Positions 12,752-22,694 of a stretch of 64,000 nucleotides of DNA are shown one piece after another. Within the stretch, counting starts at the first letter, position 1, and each line of letters begins with the position of its first letter. The notes below the pieces were generated by a model. That model had not been told where the DNA came from and made no database searches. It worked only from the letters and a program-made list of their open reading frames with translations. This stretch comes from Rebecca billardiae RCC1528 (lineage: Eukaryota > Haptophyta), in contig OZ251230.1 in the NCBI GenBank assembly GCA_965240325.2, positions 930,001-994,000 of the forward strand, given 5' to 3'. The translations under genes were made by a program, and so were the position numbers.

Positions 12752-13110
12752 CGGCGAGTCCAACTACTACTAACTTCGGCGAGTCCAACTACTACTAACC
12801 TCGGTGAGTCCAACTACTACTACTAACTTCGGCGAGTCCAACTACTACTAACTTCGGCGAGTCCAACTACTACTAACTTCGGCGAGTCCAACTACTACTA
12901 ACTTCGGCGAGTCCAACTACGACTACTAACTTCGGCGAGTCCAACTACTACTAACTTCGGCGAGTCCAACTACTACTAACTTCGGCGAGTCCAACTACTA
13001 CTAACTCAGGCGAGTCCAACTACTACTAACTTCGGCGAGTCCAACTACTACCAACTTCGGCGAGTCCAACTACTACTAACTCAGGCGAGTCCAACTACTA
13101 TTAACTTCGG
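12752..13110 (+). repeat. 25-bp minisatellite with TACTAAC in most units
   Basis: About 13 tandem copies of a unit of usually 25 bp, with the core GGCGAGTCCAACTACTAC followed by TAACTTC. Variants carry an extra triplet (ACTACTACT, ACGACT) or TCAGG in place of TTCGG. The unit length is not a multiple of three and it contains in-frame stops, so it is not a coding repeat. Most units include TACTAAC. The stretch 13111-13398 after it shows no gene. Confidence 0.9.
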
Positions 13111-13398
13111 CCACAACATCACCCACCAGCTGCTGACCAAGAACAGGCTACACCATCGTCCACCATGACCTGCCACTGACCAAGTAGGCGACGACATCAT
13201 CCGCACCAGCTGCTGACCAAGTAGGGGACGGCCTGGCCGACGCCAACATGCTCACTCGCCTTTGATTTCGTACCCATGCACTTCCTGGTGGGCCTGACGA
13301 CGTCCGGACGACGACAACAACGACATCCGCCATGGGGACCAACATCAACGCGCTCACACCACTGCCACTGCTGCAAGCTTCGACCAGTACCACTACAG

Positions 13399-13453
13399 AC
13401 GAATCAGGAGAGCTGCGCCCTCGTGCCTGTGTCTTTAAATCATAGAATTAGTC
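13399..13453 (+). repeat. 55-bp direct repeat, right copy
   Basis: Partner of 11521-11575, with six mismatches counted. It ends 28 bp before the stop codon of the endonuclease V gene. Confidence 0.7.
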
Positions 13454-13480
13454 GACGGGCGGCGTAATGGTGCGCACTGC

Positions 13481-14266
13481 TCAAGCATGCCGTCGCAGCC
13501 ACTCGCGACTTCGCAGGTCCGCCTGGCGCACGGGCTCGGGCACGCGGTGACGGCAGCACTGCCGTGTCATGCTGACCGCCGTCTCCAGCGTGACGCCGTG
13601 CCCGATCGAGATGAGGAGCGGCTTAAAGTCGCCGCCCTCCGCCGGGTCTGTCGTGCGCAGCGCCGCGCCCCACACGCGCCCCGACGTGCCGACCAGCTCG
13701 GCCGCGTCGCCCACGCCCACGCAGCGCTCGCGCACGAGCGCTCGCACGCTCTCGCGCGTCAGCCCGTCGACGCAGTGCAGCGACTTGCCCACGCCGATCG
13801 TCGGTATCCCGGCGAGCACGCCCAGGTGCGAGGCGAGGCCAAAGCCATGCGGGTGCAGAATGCCGTTCCCATCGACCATGATCAGCTCGGGCGCGAGCTC
13901 GGGATGCTCAGCGCGCAGCTCGCGGAGCAGGCGGAGGAGAAACCCCACCTCGCGAAAGGCGAGGTACCCCGGCACGTACGGCTCGCGCAGTGCCACACGC
14001 TCGCAGCGCTCGAACACGACCGAGAGCGTGCGCGCGTCGAGCACGACGAGCGCAGCGCACGCCTCCGTGAGCGAGTCCTTGACGAAGCTCACGTCAACGC
14101 CGCCGATGCGCTGGACCGACGCGGGATCTCGGAGGTCGCGCTTCGCGAGGAAGAGCGTGCGCAGTACCAGCTGCTGCACCCACCACCACAGCGTCTTCAG
14201 GCGCGCCGGCACCCACGACCCCATCGCTGTAGCAACCAAAACCAATCCGGGAGCGGAGAGCGACAT
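13481..14266 (-). CDS. Endonuclease V
   Basis: Nuclease of the endonuclease V family, which cleaves near inosine in DNA or RNA; eukaryotic members act mainly on inosine-containing RNA. The 261-residue product matches the usual length. Visible motifs are IGGVDVSF with the metal-binding D58, the wedge YVPGYLAFRE (97-106, E106), the catalytic strand MVDGNGILHPHGFGLASHLG with D132, and IPTIGVGKSL (154-163). The C-terminal ISIGHGVTLETAVSMT corresponds to the conserved late Gly-His segment. The single exon is complete. M15 (14224) is an alternative start, since residues 1-14 are hydrophobic and less conserved in character. The gene diverges from glutaredoxin 2 with 68 bp between start codons. Confidence 0.93.
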   Translation of the reverse strand: MSLSAPGLVLVATAMGSWVPARLKTLWWWVQQLVLRTLFLAKRDLRDPASVQRIGGVDVSFVKDSLTEACAALVVLDARTLSVVFERCERVALREPYVPGYLAFREVGFLLRLLRELRAEHPELAPELIMVDGNGILHPHGFGLASHLGVLAGIPTIGVGKSLHCVDGLTRESVRALVRERCVGVGDAAELVGTSGRVWGAALRTTDPAEGGDFKPLLISIGHGVTLETAVSMTRQCCRHRVPEPVRQADLRSREWLRRHA

Positions 14267-14334
14267 CCCGGATTCAGCGCAGTCTGGGCGCGAGATGCGA
14301 CGCTGATTGCGCGCAAGGCCATCGCAAAAACACG
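14267..14334. promoter_or_regulatory. Compact divergent intergenic region, EndoV / Grx2
   Basis: Only 68 bp separate the two start codons of the diverging genes, so both promoters and 5' UTRs must overlap here or lie inside the neighbouring coding sequence. No TATA box is visible. Confidence 0.55.
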
Positions 14335-15141
14335 ATGTGGGCCCTCCTCGCGCTCTCCGCCGTGGGCATGACGGCGCCCGCGAGCGTCGTGCCGAAGACG
14401 GCTCGTGTCACGCCGTCGCCGGTGCCCACCGTCTACGTGTACGACCACTGCCCGTTCTGCGTGCGTGTGCGCCTCGCGCTCGGCATCAAGAACGTGAAGC
14501 ACAACGTGGGCTTCATGGCCAACGACGACGTCGAGACGCCCACCAAGATGGTGGGCAAGAAGATCGCGCCGATCTTCGTCTACGGCGACACGACGATGCC
14601 AGAGTCGCTCGACATCATCGAGTACGTCGACTCGCGCGACGAGTTCGGCCCCACCGGCATGATCAAGCCGGCGAGCGGCCGCACTGACTTCAAGGCGTGG
14701 CAGAAGAAGGTGCAGACGATCATGCGCCAGCTGCAGCGCCCGCGGTACGTGAAGGCGGTGGGCTTCCCCGAGTTCGCGCAGAAGGATGGGCGCATGGCTT
14801 TCATCAAGAACCACCAGCTGCCGCCGTACGAGAAGGCCGAGTGGAAGGACGACTCGGTCGTGCCGATGGAGAAGCGGCTGCAGCTGTACGAGGAGGCGCT
14901 CGCCAAGTCGGGCGAGCTGCTGCCGCAGCTCAACGCGGCGCTCGCCGAGCTGGAGGACATGATCCACTGCCCGGAGTGCGCGACGGAGGGCGGCATCTCC
15001 CTCGACGACATCGACCTCTGGTCGCGGCTGCGCTCGGTCACGCTCGTGAAGGGCGCGGTGCTCCCGCCCAAGGTGCGTGCGTACATGGACTACTTCTCCG
15101 AGCTGGGCGACATGCCACTCTACGACTCGATGGCGATCTGA
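14335..15141 (+). CDS. Glutaredoxin 2 (GrxB family) with N-terminal leader
   Basis: Glutathione-dependent thiol-disulfide oxidoreductase of the GrxB type: a thioredoxin-fold domain joined to an all-helical GST-like domain. The 268-residue protein has the active site C39-P-F-C42 in VYVYDHCPFC, a cis-proline segment MVGKKIAPIF (P79), PESLDIIEYVD, and the C-terminal DDIDLWSRLRSVTLVKG...SMAI, which is diagnostic of the family. Bacterial GrxB has about 215 residues. The extra 30 at the N-terminus (hydrophobic MWALLALSAVGM followed by Ser/Thr/Pro/Lys residues) look like a targeting leader, possibly for the plastid or secretory route. Single exon. The family is mainly bacterial, so transfer into algae is plausible but not shown. 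Confidence 0.93.
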   Translation: MWALLALSAVGMTAPASVVPKTARVTPSPVPTVYVYDHCPFCVRVRLALGIKNVKHNVGFMANDDVETPTKMVGKKIAPIFVYGDTTMPESLDIIEYVDSRDEFGPTGMIKPASGRTDFKAWQKKVQTIMRQLQRPRYVKAVGFPEFAQKDGRMAFIKNHQLPPYEKAEWKDDSVVPMEKRLQLYEEALAKSGELLPQLNAALAELEDMIHCPECATEGGISLDDIDLWSRLRSVTLVKGAVLPPKVRAYMDYFSELGDMPLYDSMAI

Positions 15142-15966
15142 GCTCACACTGCCCATCCGGCGGTCCACTACGACCGTATAGTGGCCATATCTAATCGCAA
15201 TATATTTAACGATATCGATGTGGCGGCATGCGCGCGCGCAACGATATATATATATTTATTTAATAACGACGTCACGCGGTATTAAACTTGGCCGCGACGG
15301 TCCTAGACTGAACGGGCAAGCGTTACTGCAGGCTCAGAGCTAGTAGCGTGCAGCAGACACATAGAATGCGTCCGCGCCTTCCGACTACGGACTAGGTCAG
15401 GCAGTGCGCCACTCGCAGCCCTGCCCCCCTGAGGGAGCGGGGCCGGGATGGAGCACCGCCTCTGCCTGGGGCACGCGGCGGCGACGGCAGATCAAGATGC
15501 CGCCGCGGCCGAGCGCCTCACGGAGCACTTGGTGATGACCGTGAATGCGCTGATCCCAGGGTGGTGAGTTTGCCTCCCCGTGCTGCTCGATCTGCTGAGA
15601 CTACAGCTTGCTGACTCTGAGTAGTGACTCTGACGCCTGCCCTTTGCATGCCACTTCGTTAAATTAATATGACAGCACGTAAGCTAGTCGCAGCAGCCGC
15701 AGCAGCAGCTGAGCAGTAGCAGTGTCAGCAGCAGCACTCAGCTGTCAGCACTCGGCCGAGCCATCCGAGGCTGGCGAGTGGCGAACCGAGTCGGACGGTA
15801 GTGGGTCCTCATGTAGTTCACTCACTCCGAAGCGCGCAGCCGAGCACTATAAATAGCATGGGCGGAGAGAGACGAGACGAGAGAGAGAGAAGTAGATAGA
15901 GACTAGAGCTAGACCGGAGAGAGACAGAGAGTCGAGAGAGACAGACAGAGAGAGAGAGATAGAGAC

Positions 15967-16041
<75 letters not shown>

Positions 16042-16281
16042 AGAGAGAGAGAGTAGAGAGAGAGAGAGAGAGTAGAGAGAGACAGAGAGAGACAGAGATC
16101 AGAGAGTATGTAGAGCAGTATAAAGAGAGTGAGAGAGAGAGATGTCAAGGACAAGAGAGAGTCAGAGAGAGACGGTAGTCAGCTGAACTAGATCGAGTAG
16201 TTACTGCGGCTGAGTCAGCTGCTAGTAGCGCATGCTGCATGGTGAAGCTTCATCATTCGTCCGGTCGGTCTGAAGTCCGAG
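15142..16281. other. Intergenic region, no gene seen
   Basis: This 1.1-kb spacer holds a short AT-rich tract (about 15180-15290) and the GA microsatellite listed separately. No reading frame with recognisable content was found. Confidence 0.6.
15877..16145 (+). repeat. (GA)n microsatellite
   Basis: Imperfect GA tract with interspersed GACA and GTA interruptions. The longest pure run is about 15980-16036. The apparent serine/leucine-repeat frames across it are artefacts of the tract. Confidence 0.95.
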
Positions 16282-17499
16282 TCACGTCACGTGACTCACG
16301 ACAGCCGCAGCTGCGGCTGGTGGCGATGACACAGGGGCCGTGCTCCCATCCGCCGCTGCTGCCTGCGGCGTCACGAGGACGTTTGTCGCGACCCCCTTGG
16401 CGGTCTCCTTCGCCACCGCGCGCGAGATCGACTTGATGCCGAACGAGGCGACGTTGAGCACAGCGCGGCCGGCGGACTGCACGCTCCCACCAACCTTGGC
16501 GGCCGCAGCCTCCGCCTCTTCACCGTAGCGGTGGCCGACGGCGCCTGCCGCAGTGGCGGAGCCTGCGCCGAGGACGGTGTTGGTCGAGGTCTCGACAGCG
16601 CTGTACACCTCGCTCACCGCTGACGCCGACGCCGAGCCGAGCGCCGCCACCGACCTGCCGACCACCGAGCCGCGCACGGGCGCTCCGCTTGCGCCGTCAC
16701 GCGTGATGGTCGCAGCGGCCGCGCCGCCGACGCTGCTCGCAGCCGCGCCCACACCCGAGCGGACGCTGGCGGTGAGGTCCTCCGCCGCAGCCGTGACTGA
16801 GCTCGTGGCGTCGATGACCGTGGCAGTGGTGCTGCCGACTCGCACGGGCTCCGCCGTTGGGGCCACCTGCGCATGGGCGAGGGCCGGTGGCGCGAGCGCG
16901 TGAGGCGTTCCGCACCGCCGCGGCGGTCCCGATGCCGCCCCCTCTTCGCGTGGCCGCGCGCGGCGCGCGCGCACGTTGGTCTTGAAGGCCTGCAGGGCAG
17001 CGCCGAGACCCGTGTCCACGAGCGCTGCGCCGGCAACCAGTGCGCTCGCAGCGACCTTGCCCGTCGTCTCGATCGCCGACGCCGCATACTGGACGAGCAC
17101 CGGGGTGCCATCGTCGGCGCGCCGCACGGACGCGCCGAGCGCAGCTGCGAGCGTTCGCGTGTCGGCGTCCTCGTCGAGGACTGTGACGACGAGCGAAGGG
17201 GCGGTGGGCGCGCTGGCGGGTGCGAGGAAGAACTCGCGCGTGCCCTCCACGTGCGTGCACACGTACCCATCCGCCACGTCGCCGAGCGCGACGCGCAGCG
17301 GCGGGTCCGTGAGGTGCTGCAGCTGCCCGCCCTGGACGACGAGCGCGCCTTCGCCTTCGAGGTGGCGCGAGCCGTCGGGGCTGAGCGCGTGGCGCGTGGC
17401 GCGCGACACGCGGGCCGTTGGCGCCATGCTCATGGCCGTCGCGGCCTCGACCAGCCTGTCCTCCGCGTCCGAGCCGCTGGGTCCATCCGCCGCCGCCAT
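16282..17499 (-). CDS. Senescence/spartin-domain protein
   Basis: Resembles the senescence/spartin-associated domain family (plant ERD7, animal spartin), whose members bind lipids on droplets and membranes. The ATG at 17499 gives MAAADGPSGSDAEDRL. A 108-bp intron at 16974-16867 (GTGCGC...GCGCAG) is in frame and stop-free; removing it gives about 369 residues. The N-terminal half has a small beta-rich region (LVVQGGQLQHLTDPPLRVALGDV). The C-terminal half is the Gly/Ala-rich amphipathic region typical of the family: ASAIETTGKVAASALVAGAA, then a block with GHRYGEEAEAAAAKVGG and SAGRAVLNVASFGIKSISRA. The frame continues upstream of 17499, but that part is Arg-rich and overlaps the divergent gene. 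The call rests on composition and overall pattern, not on a catalytic motif. Confidence 0.72.
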   Translation of the reverse strand: MAAADGPSGSDAEDRLVEAATAMSMAPTARVSRATRHALSPDGSRHLEGEGALVVQGGQLQHLTDPPLRVALGDVADGYVCTHVEGTREFFLAPASAPTAPSLVVTVLDEDADTRTLAAALGASVRRADDGTPVLVQYAASAIETTGKVAASALVAGAALVDTGLGAALQAFKTNVRARRARPREEGAASGPPRRCGTPHALAPPALAHAQVAPTAEPVRVGSTTATVIDATSSVTAAAEDLTASVRSGVGAAASSVGGAAAATITRDGASGAPVRGSVVGRSVAALGSASASAVSEVYSAVETSTNTVLGAGSATAAGAVGHRYGEEAEAAAAKVGGSVQSAGRAVLNVASFGIKSISRAVAKETAKGVATNVLVTPQAAAADGSTAPVSSPPAAAAAVVSHVT

Positions 17500-17570
17500 C
17501 GTCGATTGGCAAGGCAAGGCCAACTTGACTGGCACGTCCCACCGTCGTCGGCCCACTCGGGCACGGCGCG
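17500..17570. promoter_or_regulatory. Compact divergent intergenic region, spartin-like / RPC3
   Basis: 71 bp lie between the two start codons. It contains GATTGG, an inverted CCAAT core, at its left edge. It is a likely shared promoter by position only. Confidence 0.5.
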
Positions 17571-20470
17571 ATGTCCGCCGCGGCCGGCGGCGGTGACGAC
17601 GACCCCGACGTCCTCGAGCGTTGGATCCCGTGGTCCAACCGGCTTGCGAGCGTGCTTCTCCAGTACCACTTTGGCGAGGTCGTGGCCGAGGTTGCCTCGA
17701 CGCTGCTGGAGGAAGGCTCGCTCCCTTTTGGCGCGCTCGAGGCGCGCACCAACGACGCGATCCGCCGAGGGAACCCGGCATTGTCGAGCCACGCGGCGAG
17801 GGGGATCCGCGAGGCTGCGCCCGATGCGACGCTCACGCGCCAGCAGGTCGCCGACTGCGTGCTCATCCTCATGCAGCACGGACTCGTCGAGGCGCGCGAG
17901 CGCGACCTGTCGGCTCCGGTCGGGGACATGTCCGCGTCCAAGACGACGAAGCTGGGCAAGGGGTACGAGGGCAAGACGGACGTGACGCGGAAGCCGCAGC
18001 TCATCATGGAGTACACCATCTACCCGCGCCGCGTCTTCCGACGCCTCGCCTTTGCGCGCATGCTCGCGCACACGCGCGCGCGCGTCCGCGGCGACGATGA
18101 GCTCGCCAACCTCGCGGTCGCGCTCGTGGCGGTGGTGCAGTGCCGCGGCGCGGTGACGCAGGGGGACGCGATCGAGGAGGTGCTCGAGTGCATGCAGGCG
18201 GCCGAGCACCTCGCCGAGCGCGTCTCGCTCGTCGGCTCGCCGGCCGCGGACGCGGCGGCAGCAGATCCGACCACCGGCCCTTCGCCCGCGGCGACGGCGA
18301 TCGGCGCGCTGGCGCGAGGGACGCTGCCGCTGTCGCACGCGCAGGAGCGCGAGGCGCTCGTGGAGGCGGAGCTGACGCGGCAGCGCAACCAGCGCGCCAA
18401 GCCGCCCAAGCCGAGCCGCGCGCCCTTGCGCGCGCACAGCGCGGCGGAGCGCGCCGCGCTGCGCTCGAGGCTGGAGGAGGCGTGGCAGCTGCTCGCCCAA
18501 AACCGTTACGTGCTCCTCCGGCCGCCCAAGTTCGCGACGAGCTCCGCGGCGGGGGGGCGCGCGGGGGGCGGCGCGAGCGTGGCCGTGCAGCCGATCCCGT
18601 CGCCCGCGGAGCAGCCGGTCTCCAACGGGACGGCCGCCGCGGGCGCCAGGGGCGCGGGCGCTTCGGCGCGCGGCGGGCGCGGGCGCGCGCGCGGCGTCGG
18701 CCGGGGCAAGGGCAAGGGCGCGTCGGACGGCGACGCCGGCCCGGCGCGCAAGCGCGCGAGGGGCTCGCGCGTCATCGACGATGGCGACGACGCCGACGAC
18801 TTTGACGGCGTCGGCGTCGGCATGGCCGCGGCCGCGGCCGCGTCGGCGGCGGCGAGTGCCTTGGCCGCGCCCCCGCCCGCAGGGCCGCAGCAGCCACCCT
18901 CTGCGCTCTGGGCGCTGAACAGCGCGCAGTTCATCCGCGAGATGCGGCACCAGCACGTGGTGATGTGCGCGGAGCAGCGGTGCGGCCGCGCCGCCGCCGC
19001 GCTCGTCGGCGCCGTGCTGTGCAGGCACCGCCGCTCCGAGGGCCAGGCGTGCCCGGACGCAGACGCGGCCACGCCCTACTTCTCGTTGGAATCGATTTCG
19101 GAGTGGGTGCATGCCGAGCCGCTGGCGGAGCTGTACGTCGGGCCGAGCGCGGCGCTGGTGGAGACGGCGGCCGAGGCGGTGGCGGGCGGCGTCGTCGGGC
19201 CCGACGCCATCCCCACGCGCATCCGCGACGCGCTCCCCACCCCGCAGGCCGCCGTGCGTGCCCTGGCCGCGCTCGCGTCTGAGCCTCACGACGCCTCGAG
19301 CCTGCAGCAGCCGTTTGCGCAGGTGAGCGGCGGCAAGCTCGCGCTCGGGCCGAGGTGCACGGGGTGCATACACTCGGGGCTGCTCATGGAGTTTTGGCGC
19401 GAGCGCACGCTGGAGGTGCGCGCCGCCGCCGCGCCGCCGCGCGCCGCCGTCCACGCGGCGCGGCCGGCGCTCAGCCGCGCCGCCGCCCTGCCGCCGCGCG
19501 CCGCCGCCCTGCCGCCGTGCCGCGCCCGGACGCGCGCGCGCGCGCGCACGCACTGCAGACGCTGATCCGGGACAAGTACGGGCCGAGCCTCGCCCGCGTG
19601 TTCCGCGTGGTGCGCAGCGAGGGTAAGGCGGAGGAGAAGACCGTGGCCAAGCTCGCCATCCTCTCCGTGAAGGAGTGCCGCGCACACCTGTACCGGCTGC
19701 TGATGGCGGGCTACGTCGCCCTGCAGGAGGTGCGCACTGCGCACGGCGCGGCACGCACGCGGGCGCACAGCGGGCGCGCACCCCACGCACACACCGGGCA
19801 CGTACCGGGCACGCACCGGGCGCACAAAGGGCACCAAGCCCGCGCGCGAGCTCGCGACGTGTCGGCGCGTGCGCGCGCGCGCGAGGTGGCGCCCGCACCC
19901 GCCCGCGAGCCGCGGCGTGTGCTCCCGGCTGCGGCGTGTGCGCGCGCTGAGCTGCCCTCTCCACGCCCACCTGTGTGCGGCCCCGCCCCGCCCCCTGCAG
20001 GTGCCCAAGTCCGCAGAGCGCACCCCACAGCGCACCATCTACCTGTGGTACGTCGACCTGAAGGCCGCGATGCTCGCGGCCCTCAGCGAGCACACCAAGG
20101 TGCTGCTGAACACGCAGCTGCGGCTAATGGACGAGCGCGCGCGCAGCGAGGCCGCGGGGGAGTACCAGGGCCCGCTGCCGCACGCCGAGGAGCTCCTGCT
20201 GCTCAAGGTGCCGGGCAGGGTGGAGCACGAGTGCGCGCGCGGCCCGCCCGCGCGGCGCTCCGCCCAGACGCACGCCTGCCGATGCGCCCACGCGCGCCCA
20301 TCCTCTGAGGGCTCCAGCCGCGAGCTCACGGCGCCACGCCTCTGACTGACCTCGGCTGCCCCCACGCCGACCCCGCGCGCGCACTGATCAGGCGTCGGCT
20401 GATGATCGAGGCTCTGGAGGTCGCCACGTATCGGCTGTACGATGCAATGCTGGTCTTCTTCGAGCTCTGA
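17571..20470 (+). CDS. POLR3C: RNA polymerase III subunit RPC3 (POLR3C)
   Basis: Subunit of the RPC3-RPC6-RPC7 subcomplex that serves Pol III initiation at tRNA and 5S genes. Exons read: 17571-19415, 19559-19729, 20001-20207 and probably 20411-20470; introns 1 and 2 begin GTGCGC and intron 3 begins GTGCCG. The N-terminus is a winged helix (WIPWSNRLASVLLQYHFGE). The family-typical helix-rich segment RDKYGPSLARVFRVVRSEGK through LSVKECRAHLYRLL lies in exon 2. Exon 3 begins VPKSAERTPQRTIYLWYV, matching the RPC3 consensus. The last exon (ALEVATYRLYDAMLVFFEL) resembles the C-terminal coil, but its acceptor is my choice between two. A low-complexity Gly/Ala/Arg insert with acidic run (about residues 320-440) is unlike the family. 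About 700 residues in total. Confidence 0.9.
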
Positions 20471-20786
20471 CGCCTGCTGCGACTGATACCTGCTGCGACT
20501 GATGAACACAATAGTAGCTGACACTATAAGCATCGGATGCACGCAGCTATTGCCGGTCGTCTGCTAGCTGACAGTTACGGCACACGGTCCGTCAGCTCTT
20601 GGGGGCCCGCCCGACCGACCGTGACTCAATCATATCGTCGTCACTGTTGACCGTGTGTGAGTGCCCGCGGATTCATGAGTGGCACTGGCAGTTGCGCCTG
20701 CCACTCTGCTGTCCGCCGTGCTCGGACGATGTCAGATGCTGCTGAGGCGCAGGCTATGCCGCTATGCTCATCAGTCATGCATTCGG

Positions 20787-21701
20787 CCAAAGGAATCAAT
20801 CTCGGATGTATAGCTGCTACTTATAGTAGTGCTCCACGCCGCGGCGCCGCCGGTACGCAGTAAGCTATGTAGAGTACGCTGTAGAGTGTAGGCGCTAGCA
20901 CCCGGTGCGGCAAGTCAATCAGCAGTCTCCTAAGACTCGCTCGCCGGGTAAACACTCAAACAGTCGCTGACGCGCTACTAGTACTACTTACTGGCTGATG
21001 AGTAGCTACGGCACTAGATCTTAGAGTGGCCGATTCGTCCGGATGCTGCTGAGTACGGCCGCGGACTGCGTCTGCGAGTCTGCACGGCTCCCGCGCGCCA
21101 AACAGCGTAGTAACAGTTAGTTAGTACGTATCGTCGCGTCTGCTATATATCGTCGGTCTGCTGTACTCGATCGGATCTGCTAGCTAGCTAGTATACTCTT
21201 AAGTAGTGTCGCGTCGGACTTTGTCACTATAGTGCGTGTGACGATTGAATAATCTGAGATGACGAGTAGTGTCGTCTACTATATATATATCAGCACCGTA
21301 TGATTCCGTACCGAGCCTTCATTTATTTCATTAAGCCTAGCACGGTCAGTCGGCCGGGCTACTCGGCTTGAGTGCCACTGTGACGGTCCGCTGACCGGAC
21401 TCGGAGACTCGTATATATATATAGGGGGTCCGACCGTTGACGAACCACTTGAAGCCGGAGCAGCCCGTGACACAACTCAGTACTCACGAGTCACTCGTGA
21501 CACCGGTCCACCACGACGAGCCCACGACTCAGAATACCCGCTCGTGACTGAGCACAGAGCAGTGCTGAGCGGAGCTTGGCCTTCGGCCGCCACCCGCACG
21601 TACCACACGGCCCGTGACGTGCCACGAGGCCGCGGCCGGCCGTGCCTGACGACACTGACGTGACAGTCACGTCGGCACGTCCACACAGCGGCCAGCAGAC
21701 A
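20787..21701 (+). repeat. 915-bp tandem duplication, unit 1
   Basis: This unit is followed immediately by a copy at 21702-22616. The parts I compared are identical at an offset of 915. Both units begin with CCAA and a further CCAA follows unit 2, so the duplication may have used 4-bp microhomology. No gene was recognised inside; it contains TA-rich stretches. 20471-20786 before it shows no gene. Confidence 0.95.
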
Positions 21702-22616
21702 CCAAAGGAATCAATCTCGGATGTATAGCTGCTACTTATAGTAGTGCTCCACGCCGCGGCGCCGCCGGTACGCAGTAAGCTATGTAGAGTACGCTGTAGA
21801 GTGTAGGCGCTAGCACCCGGTGCGGCAAGTCAATCAGCAGTCTCCTAAGACTCGCTCGCCGGGTAAACACTCAAACAGTCGCTGACGCGCTACTAGTACT
21901 ACTTACTGGCTGATGAGTAGCTACGGCACTAGATCTTAGAGTGGCCGATTCGTCCGGATGCTGCTGAGTACGGCCGCGGACTGCGTCTGCGAGTCTGCAC
22001 GGCTCCCGCGCGCCAAACAGCGTAGTAACAGTTAGTTAGTACGTATCGTCGCGTCTGCTATATATCGTCGGTCTGCTGTACTCGATCGGATCTGCTAGCT
22101 AGCTAGTATACTCTTAAGTAGTGTCGCGTCGGACTTTGTCACTATAGTGCGTGTGACGATTGAATAATCTGAGATGACGAGTAGTGTCGTCTACTATATA
22201 TATATCAGCACCGTATGATTCCGTACCGAGCCTTCATTTATTTCATTAAGCCTAGCACGGTCAGTCGGCCGGGCTACTCGGCTTGAGTGCCACTGTGACG
22301 GTCCGCTGACCGGACTCGGAGACTCGTATATATATATAGGGGGTCCGACCGTTGACGAACCACTTGAAGCCGGAGCAGCCCGTGACACAACTCAGTACTC
22401 ACGAGTCACTCGTGACACCGGTCCACCACGACGAGCCCACGACTCAGAATACCCGCTCGTGACTGAGCACAGAGCAGTGCTGAGCGGAGCTTGGCCTTCG
22501 GCCGCCACCCGCACGTACCACACGGCCCGTGACGTGCCACGAGGCCGCGGCCGGCCGTGCCTGACGACACTGACGTGACAGTCACGTCGGCACGTCCACA
22601 CAGCGGCCAGCAGACA
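21702..22616 (+). repeat. 915-bp tandem duplication, unit 2
   Basis: Second unit, ending 79 bp before the stop of the phosphofructokinase gene. The identity implies a recent event or an assembly duplication. Confidence 0.95.
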
Positions 22617-22694
22617 CCAATGCGCAGCATGATGCGCTCCGGGCGCGCGGCTGCGCGCGCCCGCCACCCCCTACCACCGCGGCCACCGACGGCC

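Noticed and set aside
12750-13110. CRISPR array
   Set aside because: Units are contiguous 25-bp tandem repeats without unique spacers, and the genome is eukaryotic.
15909-16154. Ser/Leu-repeat ORF
   Set aside because: Translation of the GA microsatellite.
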